From Kosakonia sp. SMBL-WEM22 (GTDB lineage Bacteria > Pseudomonadota > Gammaproteobacteria > Enterobacterales > Enterobacteriaceae): DNA of 64,000 bases. Location of the stretch: positions 1,550,001-1,614,000 of the forward strand of contig NZ_CP051488.1 of NCBI RefSeq assembly GCF_014490785.1, read 5' to 3'. The notes beneath the pieces were generated by a model, which ran no database searches, had not been told where the DNA came from, and saw only the letters and a list, made by a program, of their open reading frames with translations. How positions within the stretch are numbered: the first letter of the stretch is position 1; each line of letters starts with the position of its first letter. This document shows positions 33,135 through 41,554 of the stretch, in pieces. The translations under genes and the position numbers were made by a program.

Positions 33135-34043
33135 TTAGCCAAGCTGTTGCACCGCTTTCTCTAATGCGTTGCGCAGTAAAACACGGTCGTGGCGATAGGG
33201 AATGTCGCTCGCCTCCAGCTCTTCCTGAATAATCAGCCGATCAGTCACCGAACTTGCGTCTACTTTTGGCCCCACCACGGCGGCGTCGATAATGCGCTTA
33301 CCGATGTACTGCTCCATGATCGAGAGCTTATCCGCCAGCGTCAGGCGGGCGGCGGCGGGGCTAAGCTCTTTGCCGAGGTTGCCGATATAGACCACGGGCG
33401 CAGGCGTGCGGCGCAGCGCCTGGGCTAACTCATCCAGCAGCAGTAATGGCAGCAGGCTGGTGTAAAAACTGCCGGGGCCAATCAGGATCAGATCCGCTTC
33501 AGCAATTGCCTGCACCGCTTCGCGAGTGGCGGGCACTTTCGGCGACAGCATCAGCTCCTGCACCGGCGCATGCAGTTGGTCGATATTGACCTCGCCATAC
33601 ACCACGTTGCCTTCGCTATCAGTGGCCATCAGATCGACCGGCTGCTCGGACATCGGGATTAAAAAGGCATCCACCTTCAACAAATTACGAATTAAATTTA
33701 TTGCTTCAAGCGGGCGCACGCTGAGGTGATCCAGCGCCTTTAACATCAGGTTTCCAAGGTTATGGCCGGAAAGTTCGCCATTGCCGCTAAAACGGTACTC
33801 AAACATCGCCGAGGCGACGCTTGGTTCGGTAATCAACTGATTGAGGCAGTTGCGCATATCGCCCCAGGCGATGCCGCCTTCCGAGCGGCGAATCCGTCCG
33901 GTGGAGCCGCCGTTATCGGTGGTGGTGACAATGCCGGTGAGGCGCGATCCCAGTGAGGCAAGCGAAGACATCACCCGCCCAAGACCATGCCCGCCGCCGA
34001 GCGCGACAACGCGATCCAGGTCGGCGAGGGTGCGATTACGCAT
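33135..34043 (-). CDS. ybhK: YbhK, YvcK/CofD-like gluconeogenesis factor family
   Basis: 302 aa, the same length as E. coli YbhK. The CofD/YvcK fold is marked by VVALGGGHGLGRVMSSL near residue 12, TTTDNGGSTGRIRR, GDMRNCLNQL and GPGSFYTSLLPLLLL. YvcK proteins bind UDP-sugars and affect carbon flux and cell-envelope growth in Gram-positives; the enterobacterial role is unsettled. Divergent from moaA, across a ModE box. Confidence 0.92.
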   Translation of the reverse strand: MRNRTLADLDRVVALGGGHGLGRVMSSLASLGSRLTGIVTTTDNGGSTGRIRRSEGGIAWGDMRNCLNQLITEPSVASAMFEYRFSGNGELSGHNLGNLMLKALDHLSVRPLEAINLIRNLLKVDAFLIPMSEQPVDLMATDSEGNVVYGEVNIDQLHAPVQELMLSPKVPATREAVQAIAEADLILIGPGSFYTSLLPLLLLDELAQALRRTPAPVVYIGNLGKELSPAAARLTLADKLSIMEQYIGKRIIDAAVVGPKVDASSVTDRLIIQEELEASDIPYRHDRVLLRNALEKAVQQLG

Positions 34044-34183
34044 AATTGTTCCTTATGATTTTTTATCGCGCTACGTTAGCGTAAATACCACTAAAAGACG
34101 ATGCCGCGCACCGCGTAAAATGACACATATCAAAGCAAAAATGCGATTTTCACGTACTCTGTAGCCATTGTGCACGATTATGT

Positions 34184-34207
34184 CGCTATGTAACGATTTA
34201 TATAACG
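34184..34207 (+). promoter_or_regulatory. ModE box upstream of moaABCDE
   Basis: CGCTATGT-N8-ATATAACG is a 24-bp inverted repeat with the same arms and spacing as the modA operator at 13241-13264. In E. coli molybdate-bound ModE activates moaA. It lies 390 bp before the moaA start codon, ahead of the long leader. Confidence 0.85.
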
Positions 34208-34229
34208 ATATTCACAATGGCGAAAGCCG

Positions 34230-34250
34230 GGCGATCGCGCTACTATCGCC
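34230..34250 (+). other. Short inverted repeat at the start of the moaA leader
   Basis: GGCGAT (34230-34235) pairs with ATCGCC (34245-34250). It lies just downstream of the ModE box, so it is near the 5' end of the transcript. Function unknown. Confidence 0.4.
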
Positions 34251-34309
34251 AGAGCATGTTAGCGTGCCTAACATAACCCTCCTCAATGGATTTTGGCTTG
34301 CTTCTCACC

Positions 34310-34465
34310 GATGCAGCCCGAAAGACGGAGAGGACACTCCTCAAAGTATTTCGGGTTGCATCAAGGCGGCAACTGAGCAAATCCCCGGGAGCATAGATCG
34401 CTATGTGACCGGGGTGCGCGAAGGCAGCCAACGCCGATGCAGCCCGAAAGACGAAGAGGATACAC
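34310..34465 (+). repeat. Structured repeat inserted in the moaA leader
   Basis: A 53-nt hairpin (34310-34362) pairs GATGCAGCCCGAAAGAC with its near-complement and GAGGA with TCCTC. A second hairpin (34383-34414) has CCCCGG/CCGGGG and inner CATAG/CTATG. The first arm then recurs as a direct repeat at 34436-34465 (GATGCAGCCCGAAAGACG, then AGAGGA). I recall similar modules as dispersed intergenic repeats in several Enterobacterales, but cannot confirm that here. It separates the ModE box from the riboswitch. Confidence 0.7.
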
Positions 34466-34470
34466 TCAAG

Positions 34471-34590
34471 CCTCTGCACCTGTGTCTTAGGGATCTATGC
34501 CGCAAGATATGGTGCTTTGGCCGTAGCAGAGCAATAGCTCTTGCTGCCAGGGTGCAGGAAGAAATGACTGCATCTCCCGAATCTGGAAAG
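34471..34590 (+). ncRNA. Molybdenum cofactor (Moco) riboswitch
   Basis: This leader segment resembles the E. coli moaA leader that carries the Moco RNA. Closing stem TGCACC (34475-34480) with GGTGCA (34551-34556); internal hairpin AGCAGAGC-AATA-GCTCTTGCT; then GAAGAAATGACTGCATCTCCCGAATC and the ribosome site GGAAAGG just before moaA. It is expected to lower moaA translation when cofactor is plentiful. Identification rests on position and remembered sequence, not on a covariance search. Confidence 0.75.
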
Positions 34591-34596
34591 GTGTAC

Positions 34597-35586
34597 ATGG
34601 CCTCACAACTGACTGACGCGTTCGCGCGCAAGTTCTATTACTTGCGCTTGTCGATTACCGACGTGTGCAATTTTCGTTGCACCTACTGCCTGCCGGATGG
34701 CTACAAGCCCGGCGGCGTCAATAACAACGGCTTTCTCAGCCTCGATGAAATTCGCCGTGTGACCCGCGCCTTTAGCGCGATGGGCACGGAAAAAGTGCGC
34801 CTGACGGGCGGTGAGCCGTCGCTGCGCCGCGATTTCACCGACATCATCGCCGCGGTGCGGGAAAACGCCGCCATTCGCCAGATTGCCGTGACTACTAATG
34901 GTTACCGCATGGCCCGCGACGTTGCCCAGTGGCGTGACGCCGGTCTGACGGCGATTAACGTCAGCGTCGACAGCCTCGACGCTCGCCAGTTTCACGCCAT
35001 TACCGGGCAGGATAAATTTCGCCAGGTGATGGCGGGCATCGACGCCGCCTTTAGCGCCGGCTTTTCGAAGGTGAAGGTCAATACCGTGCTGATGCGCGAC
35101 GTGAACCATCACCAGCTCGATACCTTCCTGGACTGGATCCAGAGGCGGCCAATCCAGCTACGCTTTATTGAACTGATGGAGACGGGGGAGGGGAGCGATC
35201 TGTTCCGCAAACATCACCTCTCCGGCATGGTGCTGCGCGACGAGCTGCTTAAACGCGGCTGGATCCACCAGCTGCGCCAGCGTAGCGACGGCCCGGCGCA
35301 GGTCTTCTGCCACCCGGATTACGAAGGCGAGATCGGGCTTATCATGCCTTATGAAAAAGATTTCTGCGCCAGCTGTAACCGCCTGCGCGTCTCCTCCACC
35401 GGCAAACTGCACCTCTGCCTGTTTGGCGATGGCGGCGTCGATCTGCGCGATCTGCTACAGGCGGACGAGGAGCAGGGCCGGCTTGAAGATCGTATCGCCA
35501 CGGCGCTCAGCCAGAAAAAGCAGACCCACTTCCTGCATCAGGGCAATACGGGCATTACGCAAAACCTTTCATATATCGGCGGGTAA
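34597..35586 (+). CDS. moaA: GTP 3',8-cyclase MoaA
   Basis: 329 aa from ATG 34597 (MASQLTDAFARKFYYLRLSI), with GGAAAGG upstream. The frame stays open far upstream through the leader and riboswitch, but that is not coding. Radical SAM enzyme: Cys24, Cys28 and Cys31 hold the SAM cluster, and CASCNRLR plus a later Cys hold the C-terminal cluster that binds GTP; the expected final GG is present. With MoaC it makes cyclic pyranopterin monophosphate. First gene of moaABCDE. Confidence 0.96.
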   Translation: MASQLTDAFARKFYYLRLSITDVCNFRCTYCLPDGYKPGGVNNNGFLSLDEIRRVTRAFSAMGTEKVRLTGGEPSLRRDFTDIIAAVRENAAIRQIAVTTNGYRMARDVAQWRDAGLTAINVSVDSLDARQFHAITGQDKFRQVMAGIDAAFSAGFSKVKVNTVLMRDVNHHQLDTFLDWIQRRPIQLRFIELMETGEGSDLFRKHHLSGMVLRDELLKRGWIHQLRQRSDGPAQVFCHPDYEGEIGLIMPYEKDFCASCNRLRVSSTGKLHLCLFGDGGVDLRDLLQADEEQGRLEDRIATALSQKKQTHFLHQGNTGITQNLSYIGG

Positions 35587-35604
35587 CGCCGGAAGGAGAG
35601 AGAG

Positions 35605-36117
35605 ATGAGCCAGGTCAGCGCTGAGTTTATCCCGGTCAGGCTTGCTATTTTGACGGTCTCCAGCCGTCGTGGCGAAGAGGATGACACCTCCGGTCACTAT
35701 CTGCGCGACGCCGCGCACGATGCCGGACATCAGGTGGTTGATAAAGCGATCGTTAAAGAGAACCGCTACGCCATTCGCGCCCAGGTGTCGGCGTGGATCG
35801 CAAGCGATGAGGTGCAGGCGGTGCTGATTAACGGCGGGACGGGCTTCACCGAAGGTGACCAGACGCCAGAAGCGCTGCTGCCGCTGTTTGACCGCGAAAT
35901 TGAGGGCTTTGGCGAGCTGTTTCGCATGCTCTCCTTTGAAGAGATCGGCACCTCGACGCTGCAATCCCGTGCGCTGGCAGGCGTTGCCAATCAGACGCTG
36001 ATTTTCGCCATGCCCGGCTCGACCAAAGCGTGCCGCACCGCGTGGGAAAACATTATTGAACCGCAGCTCGATGCGCGCACGCGCCCGTGTAATTTTTACT
36101 CCCATTTGAAGAAGTAA
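35605..36117 (+). CDS. moaB: Molybdenum cofactor biosynthesis protein MoaB
   Basis: 170 aa. A MogA/MoaB-type molybdopterin-binding fold with INGGTGFTEGDQTPEALLPLFDREI and the AMPGSTKAC loop. In E. coli MoaB is dispensable; MogA is the adenylyltransferase. AAGGAG precedes the ATG. Second gene of the operon, 18 bp after moaA. Confidence 0.95.
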   Translation: MSQVSAEFIPVRLAILTVSSRRGEEDDTSGHYLRDAAHDAGHQVVDKAIVKENRYAIRAQVSAWIASDEVQAVLINGGTGFTEGDQTPEALLPLFDREIEGFGELFRMLSFEEIGTSTLQSRALAGVANQTLIFAMPGSTKACRTAWENIIEPQLDARTRPCNFYSHLKK

Positions 36118-36120
36118 GTT

Positions 36121-36606
36121 ATGTCGCAACTGACCCACATTAACGCCGATGGCGAAGCGCATATGGTGGATGTCTCCGCCAAAGCGGAAACCGTGCGCGA
36201 AGCGCGCGCCGAAGCCTTTGTTACCATGCTGCCAGAGACGCTGGCAATGATTGTCGACGGCAGCCACCACAAAGGTGATGTCTTCGCCACTGCGCGCATC
36301 GCCGGTATCCAGGCGGCGAAACGCACCTGGGAGCTGATCCCGCTCTGCCATCCGCTGTTATTGAGCAAAGTGGAAGTGCTGCTTCAGGCGCAGCCGGAGC
36401 ATAACCGCGTGCGCATTGAGTCCGTCTGCCGCCTGAGCGGCAAGACCGGCGTTGAGATGGAAGCCTTAACCGCTGCCTCGGTCGCTGCGCTGACGATTTA
36501 CGATATGTGCAAAGCGGTGCAGAAAGATATGGTGATTGGCCCGTTGCGTCTGCTAGAGAAAAGCGGCGGCAAATCGGGTGTTTTCAAGGTAGAGAGCGAT
36601 GCTTAA
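36121..36606 (+). CDS. moaC: Cyclic pyranopterin monophosphate synthase MoaC
   Basis: 161 aa. It rearranges the MoaA product to cyclic pyranopterin monophosphate. DVSAKAETVREARAEA, the KGDVFATARIAGIQAAKRT region, IPLCHPL and the active-site MCKAVQKDM (Lys in the lid) are conserved. It lies 3 bp after moaB and overlaps moaD by 8 bp. Confidence 0.97.
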   Translation: MSQLTHINADGEAHMVDVSAKAETVREARAEAFVTMLPETLAMIVDGSHHKGDVFATARIAGIQAAKRTWELIPLCHPLLLSKVEVLLQAQPEHNRVRIESVCRLSGKTGVEMEALTAASVAALTIYDMCKAVQKDMVIGPLRLLEKSGGKSGVFKVESDA

Positions 36607-36844
36607 AGTACTGTTTTTCGCGCAGGTGCGCGAGCTGGTGGGCTGCGACACCCTCAACGTTGAGACGCTTTTCCCCTCCGTTGAAGCGCTGCGCCAGCAT
36701 CTTGCCGCGCAGGGCGACCGCTGGGCGCTGGCGCTGGAGGAGGGCAAACTGCTGGCGGCGGTCAATCAGACGCTGGTCAGTTTCGATCATCCGCTGGCGA
36801 GCGGCGATGAAGTGGCCTTTTTCCCGCCGGTGACCGGAGGCTGA
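36599..36844 (+). CDS. moaD: Molybdopterin synthase small subunit MoaD
   Basis: 81 aa beta-grasp, ubiquitin-like sulfur carrier. The C-terminal VTGG (78-81) is the site that MoeB adenylates and that then carries the thiocarboxylate for dithiolene formation. It overlaps moaC by 8 bp and precedes moaE by 1 bp. Confidence 0.96.
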   Translation: MLKVLFFAQVRELVGCDTLNVETLFPSVEALRQHLAAQGDRWALALEEGKLLAAVNQTLVSFDHPLASGDEVAFFPPVTGG

Positions 36845-36845
36845 G

Positions 36846-37298
36846 ATGAGCGAAACGCGAATTTGTGTCGACCGCGCGGCGTTTAACGTCGGCGAAGAGT
36901 ACAGCTGGCTGGCAGCGCGCGATGAAGATGGCGCTGTCGTGACCTTTACCGGCAAAGTGCGCAACCACAACCTGGGCGACAGCGTCAGCGCCTTAACCCT
37001 TGAGCACTATCCGGGAATGACGGAAAAATCGCTGGCCGCGATTGTCGACGAGGCGCGCAGCCGCTGGCCGCTCGGGCGGGTAAGCGTCTATCACCGCATC
37101 GGCGAGCTCTGGCCGGGGGATGAGATTGTTTTTGTCGGCGTGGGCAGCGCGCACCGCAGCAGCGCTTTCGAAGCCGGGCAATTTATCATGGACTACCTGA
37201 AAACCCGCGCGCCCTTCTGGAAGCGCGAAGCGACGCCGGAAGGGGAACGCTGGGTAGAAGCGCGTGACAGCGACCAGCAGGCAGCGAAACGCTGGTAG
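36846..37298 (+). CDS. moaE: Molybdopterin synthase large subunit MoaE
   Basis: 150 aa. Catalytic subunit that converts cPMP to molybdopterin with MoaD thiocarboxylate. Conserved TFTGKVRNHNLGDSV, LEHYPGMTEK, the HRIGEL region, GSAHRSSAF and the active-site lysines in KTRAPFWKRE. Last gene of moaABCDE; no clear terminator is seen before ybhL. Confidence 0.96.
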   Translation: MSETRICVDRAAFNVGEEYSWLAARDEDGAVVTFTGKVRNHNLGDSVSALTLEHYPGMTEKSLAAIVDEARSRWPLGRVSVYHRIGELWPGDEIVFVGVGSAHRSSAFEAGQFIMDYLKTRAPFWKREATPEGERWVEARDSDQQAAKRW

Positions 37299-37362
37299 CA
37301 CGCAGGGTGCCGATTGATGTGTTAACCTTACTGCTGTGTTAACCCATCAATCAGGAGTGATT

Positions 37363-38070
37363 ATGGATCGTTTCCCCCGTTCCGATTCCATCGTGCAGGG
37401 CAGCCGTAGCGGGCTGCAAACTTATATGGCGCAGGTCTATGGCTGGATGACCTGCGGTCTGCTATTAACGGCTTTTGTCGCCTGGTACGCCGCGCGTAGC
37501 GAAGCTATCATGAGCTTCGTCTTCTCCAGTCAGATCACCTTCTTCGGGTTGATCATCGCCCAGCTGGCGCTGGTGTTTGTCATCTCCGGCATGATCCATA
37601 AACTGAGCCCCGCGCTGGCGACCGGCCTGTTTATGCTCTATTCGGCGCTCACCGGCCTGACGCTCTCCAGCATTCTGCTGGTCTACACCTCGCAGTCGAT
37701 TGCCGCCACCTTTGTGGTCACCGCCGGGATGTTTGGCGTGATGAGCCTCTATGGCTACACCACCAAACGCGATCTCAGCGGCTTTGGCAATATGCTGTTT
37801 ATGGGGCTGATTGGGATTGTGCTCGCCTCGCTGGTTAACTTCTGGCTGAAGAGCGAAGCGCTGATGTGGGTCATCACCTATATCGGTGTGATTGTCTTCG
37901 TCGGCCTGACCGCCTATGACACGCAGAAGCTGAAAGCGATCGGTGAGCAGATTGATGTCAGCAACAGCGCCGAGCTGCGCAGGTACTCGATTCTGGGCGC
38001 ATTAACGCTCTACCTCGACTTTATCAACCTGTTCCTGATGCTGCTGCGTATCTTCGGCAACCGCCGTTAA
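37363..38070 (+). CDS. ybhL: YbhL, BAX inhibitor-1 family inner-membrane protein
   Basis: 235 aa from ATG 37363, preceded by CAGGAG; an ATG at 37336 in frame is upstream of this site. Seven hydrophobic helices, with the TMBIM signature GLTAYDTQKLKAIGEQ and the C-terminal LYLDFINLFLMLLRIFG. Related to bacterial YccA/YetJ, thought to be ion leak channels; the role of YbhL is not settled. A tandem TGTGTTAACC (37318 and 37335) lies just upstream. Confidence 0.94.
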   Translation: MDRFPRSDSIVQGSRSGLQTYMAQVYGWMTCGLLLTAFVAWYAARSEAIMSFVFSSQITFFGLIIAQLALVFVISGMIHKLSPALATGLFMLYSALTGLTLSSILLVYTSQSIAATFVVTAGMFGVMSLYGYTTKRDLSGFGNMLFMGLIGIVLASLVNFWLKSEALMWVITYIGVIVFVGLTAYDTQKLKAIGEQIDVSNSAELRRYSILGALTLYLDFINLFLMLLRIFGNRR

Positions 38071-38085
38071 GCAATGCTATTTCCC

Positions 38086-38111
38086 ATCCCGGCTGGGGCC
38101 GGGATTTTTTT
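38086..38111 (+). terminator. Terminator of ybhL
   Basis: ATCCCGGC (38086-38093) pairs with GCCGGGAT (38098-38105), followed by seven T. Confidence 0.92.
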
Positions 38112-38131
38112 GTCTTTTTCATGGAGGAGCG

Positions 38132-38842
38132 GTGAAAGTATTTGGCTGGATAGCCCCGGTGCAGGTCATGCCCGTTGAGTTACAGGTGAAGAGTTGTTTG
38201 TGGCTGGCGGCGGGGATGGCGCTCAGCGCGGCGCTCTGCTGGCTGGTGCTCGATCTGCTGGCACTGCCGCAGTTTACTGAACACAGTGCGATCATCGCCC
38301 TGCTAACGATCTTCTGGCTTATCACTCTCTTTGCCCTCAGCATACTGTTTAAGCGTATGCAGGCGCTACACGCCATCGGCGCGCTGCTGCTGCTCAGCAT
38401 CAGCGGCGGTCTGCTGGCTGCAAGCCTCTTTCCGCTGCAGTTCTGTCTGGTGCTCTACGGTATCGCCTGCGGGATGTTTGCCCTTGGCGCGCTGCTTGCG
38501 CATTTTTTCGGTGATCGGCTGCGCAATGGGCGCTTTTACTGGCTGCTGGCCGCGGCAGGCGGCGCGCTTGCCGTGGCGGTCAATCTGGCGCTGGCGGGCG
38601 ACGCGGCACAATGGTGCGCGAGCCTCTTTCTGGTGGCGCTGTTTAGCCTGTTGAGCGCGCGCAAAAGCCCGGAGCTGCTCGACAGCGCGCGTGGGCTTTA
38701 CCGCCAACAATTTGTCACGGTGCAGCACTGCGCGACTCGTGGGGCGCTCAGCATCTGGCTTGGGGCTGCGACCGCCTTTCTCGACGTAATGCAAATGTTG
38801 GTGTGGTTAGTTACATCAGGATCGTCCAGCTCGTCGCGCTAG
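38132..38842 (+). CDS. ybhM: YbhM, BAX inhibitor-1-like membrane protein
   Basis: 236 aa from a GTG start at 38132 with GGAGC upstream. About seven hydrophobic helices and C-terminal LDVMQMLVWLV resembling the YbhL end, so it is a diverged paralogue of its neighbour. It ends in a Ser-rich tail (TSGSSSSSR). Function unknown. It begins 20 bp after the ybhL terminator. Confidence 0.85.
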   Translation: MKVFGWIAPVQVMPVELQVKSCLWLAAGMALSAALCWLVLDLLALPQFTEHSAIIALLTIFWLITLFALSILFKRMQALHAIGALLLLSISGGLLAASLFPLQFCLVLYGIACGMFALGALLAHFFGDRLRNGRFYWLLAAAGGALAVAVNLALAGDAAQWCASLFLVALFSLLSARKSPELLDSARGLYRQQFVTVQHCATRGALSIWLGAATAFLDVMQMLVWLVTSGSSSSSR

Positions 38843-38861
38843 AGCATGGCTGCTGAAACCG

Positions 38862-39321
38862 CGTAGGCCGGATAAGCGGTACGCGCCATCCGGCATTTTT
38901 TCCGCGATACAATTGCCGGATGGCGGCTACGCCTTATCCGGCCTACCAAAACGCGCTTACAGCGATACCTTGATTGCTTTTACCTGCGATTTCACAGCGA
39001 GGGGTTGTGTCCCCGCTGAAATCGGCGAACTGAAGCGGGAATGACAAGGTCTGGACGCCATGGATGGCGGACAGAGGCGAACCGAGACAGGATGTCGAGT
39101 CGAGCCGGCCGCAGTCAGGCACGCGGGAGGTGAGCGCAGTGCGCAGCACCGATTTCCTCGTGGGGCCGCGGGGATTGACAAGGGGAGCGCGGCCGCTTCC
39201 CTTGTCCCGTTCACCGCATAAGAGATGAATGAAACTCGCGAACGCATAGTGAACGGAACCCTTCCACCAATGCCACATACCAGGCCCATTGCCGGATGGC
39301 GGCTCCGCCTTATCCGGCCTA
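38862..39321. repeat. REP-bounded dispersed repeat, copy A
   Basis: REP units at about 38862-38895, 38913-38945 and 39290-39321 bound a core of about 345 bp (38946-39289). The core recurs at 50362-50727 and 61130-61494 in the same orientation. Shared blocks include GACAAGGTCTGGACGCCATG, GCGGACAGAGGCGAACCGAG and GGCACGCGGGAGGTGAGCGC. No gene is credible here. It fills the gap between the convergent ybhM and ybhN. Confidence 0.9.
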
Positions 39322-39344
39322 CGCCGTTTCACGGGACGGCACAA

Positions 39345-40310
39345 TCACTGCTGCGCCATCGCCTTCTCATTTTTCGCCCGCAGCTTCTTGGCGCGGCTCT
39401 CCAGCAGCAGATAACCAATCAGCGCCAGCAGCAGCGGCAGGAAGTAGTAGAGCACGCGGTAGGCGAGCAGGGCGGCGATAATAATCCCTTGCGACACATG
39501 CTCGCTGGCGAGCAGGGCGATAAACACCGCCTCCAGCACGCCGATGCCCGCCGGGATATGCACAATCACCCCGGCGATACTGCTCACCAGCAGCACCCCA
39601 AGCACAAAGAAGAAGTCGGCGCGCATACCGAGCAGGATCCAGATAATCGCCCCCATCGCAATCCAGTTAGCGCTGGAGATCACCATCTGCGCCACGGCAA
39701 ATTTCCACGATGGCAGCACCAGCTTGTGCCCTTTGATGGTGACATGGCGGCGTTTCGCAAACGCGCAGCCCCAGAGATAGACGGCGATAATCAGCAGTAA
39801 CACCACGCCGACAATGCGCAGCGTCGAGGCGTCGATATACCAGTGCGCCGGGATCTCAACCACGCCAAAGGTAAAGAGCAGCCCACCGAGCAGAATATAG
39901 CCCAGCCAGTTGGTGGTGATACTCAGCGAGAAGATGCGCGTAATCGTACTGCCCGGCAGCCCGAGCCGCGAGTAGAGGCGGTAGCGCATACCAATTCCGC
40001 CAACCCAGGTACTGAGCGTCAGGTTAAAGGCGTAACAGATAAACGATACCAGCATCACCTGGCGCTTCGCCAACTTGTGGCCGCAGTAGGCGCGGCCCAG
40101 CAGATCGTAAAAGCCATATAGCACATAGCTGATGATCACCAGCGCCACCGCGCTCAGCAGGGCGGTGCGGTTATAATCACGAATGACCTTCCAGACATCT
40201 TCCCAGTTCACCTTCTGCGCGTAGAGCACCAGCAGAACAATAACGGCGATAAAAAAGACCACCGTGAGGATTTTTTTAGCCAACCGCCAGCGCGGATGTG
40301 ATGTTGACAT
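39345..40310 (-). CDS. ybhN: YbhN, LPG-flippase-like (UPF0104) inner-membrane protein
   Basis: 321 aa with about eight transmembrane helices. Matches E. coli YbhN, a member of the family related to lysylphosphatidylglycerol synthase flippase domains (AFNLTLSTWVGGIGMRYRLYSRLGLPG; SIAGVIVHIPAGIGVLEAVFIALL). Its ATG overlaps the clsB stop by one base. Position after clsB suggests phospholipid handling (inference). Confidence 0.93.
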   Translation of the reverse strand: MSTSHPRWRLAKKILTVVFFIAVIVLLVLYAQKVNWEDVWKVIRDYNRTALLSAVALVIISYVLYGFYDLLGRAYCGHKLAKRQVMLVSFICYAFNLTLSTWVGGIGMRYRLYSRLGLPGSTITRIFSLSITTNWLGYILLGGLLFTFGVVEIPAHWYIDASTLRIVGVVLLLIIAVYLWGCAFAKRRHVTIKGHKLVLPSWKFAVAQMVISSANWIAMGAIIWILLGMRADFFFVLGVLLVSSIAGVIVHIPAGIGVLEAVFIALLASEHVSQGIIIAALLAYRVLYYFLPLLLALIGYLLLESRAKKLRAKNEKAMAQQ

Positions 40311-41554
40311 CAGGGTTTTGCTCCCGAGTGCTGTGCTTCGTTTCTGTCCTGGGTTTCCATCTCCGGCTGTACCGGCGGCCCCACTTCAGCCAGTTTTGGC
40401 GTGTGGGCAGGCAACCAGCCGACCAGCGCCGGGAAGTGGCGTAAGAAGTGGAACACCACCACGCTTTTTCCGAGATTCCACCAGGTGCGCTTCGGTGCCA
40501 TTGACTCATCCACCTGCTTACAATCCTGCTCAATAATATTTTGCAAATTATCGCGCAGCGTCTGGTTGAATGCGCGATCGTGAATGATCAGGTTCGCCTC
40601 AAGATTGAGCGACAGGCTCAATGGGTCGAGGTTGCTGGAGCCAACGGTCGCCCAGTGATCGTCCATCAGCGCCACTTTGCCGTGCAGCGGGCGACGGCGA
40701 TACTCATACACCTTCACGCCGCCTTTCAGCAGGTAGTTATAGAGCAACTCTGCGCCCACTTTGACAATCGGCATATCCGGCTCGCCCTGCACTATCAGCT
40801 TCACGGTCACGCCCCGTTGAGCAGCGTTACGCATCGCGTGCAAAAGACGGTAGCCGGGGAAGAAGTAGGCATTGGCGATAATCACTTCCCGGCGGGCGTT
40901 AGCCAGCATCTTCAGGTAGTGACGTTCAATATCGTCGCGGTGATCGTCGTTATCGCGCCAGACAAATAGCGCCTGCGCTTCACCCGGCTTACGGTTCTCC
41001 TCCGGGCGGTGGCGGCGGCGCTGCCACCACCGTTTCGCCGGGGCGTTATCGGGCAGATTTTCCAGCTCAAATTGCAGAATATCTTCGACAATCGGCCCCT
41101 CGACGCGCACGGCGTAATCCTGTTTCGCCTCGGGACCGTAATCAGAGAGGTGCTCAGCCGAGTAGTTAATGCCGCCGACAAAGGCGACGGTATTGTCGAT
41201 CACCACGATTTTGCGGTGCATGCGGCGAAAGACGTTGGTACGCATGCCGAGCAGCGGTGGGCGCGGATCGTAATAGCGGAAAATGACGCCCGCCGAGGTG
41301 AGGGTGCTGACAAACGATTCGCTCAAGTCGGGCGAGCCGTAGCCGTCGAGCAGCACCTCAATACTGACGCCGCGCTGGGCCGCGCGCAGCAGCACGCTGT
41401 GCAGCTCTTTACCTACTTTGTCTTCAAACCAGATAAAGGTTTCGAGAATCACTTTCTGTTGCGCGTGATCAATCGCATCGTAGAGCGCCGGATAGTAGTT
41501 ATCACCATTTTCCAGCAACTGGATGCGGTTACCGTCCCGCCAGCTACATTTCAT
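40310..41554 (-). CDS. clsB: Cardiolipin synthase B
   Basis: 414 aa (413 in E. coli). Phospholipase D superfamily: first HKD motif HRKIVVIDN at 113-121, second HGKVALMDD followed by GSSNLDPLS. No N-terminal membrane helix, unlike ClsA. It makes cardiolipin or phosphatidyl transfer products at the inner membrane. Middle gene of ybhP-clsB-ybhN, overlapping ybhP by 4 bp and ybhN by 1 bp. Confidence 0.95.
   Translation of the reverse strand: MKCSWRDGNRIQLLENGDNYYPALYDAIDHAQQKVILETFIWFEDKVGKELHSVLLRAAQRGVSIEVLLDGYGSPDLSESFVSTLTSAGVIFRYYDPRPPLLGMRTNVFRRMHRKIVVIDNTVAFVGGINYSAEHLSDYGPEAKQDYAVRVEGPIVEDILQFELENLPDNAPAKRWWQRRRHRPEENRKPGEAQALFVWRDNDDHRDDIERHYLKMLANARREVIIANAYFFPGYRLLHAMRNAAQRGVTVKLIVQGEPDMPIVKVGAELLYNYLLKGGVKVYEYRRRPLHGKVALMDDHWATVGSSNLDPLSLSLNLEANLIIHDRAFNQTLRDNLQNIIEQDCKQVDESMAPKRTWWNLGKSVVVFHFLRHFPALVGWLPAHTPKLAEVGPPVQPEMETQDRNEAQHSGAKP

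Noticed and set aside
34168..34596. A long in-frame N-terminal extension of moaA (to 472 aa)
   Set aside because: It covers the leader repeat and riboswitch, has no homology to MoaA, and the conserved start with a ribosome site is at 34597. The open frame is a by-product of GC-rich repeats.
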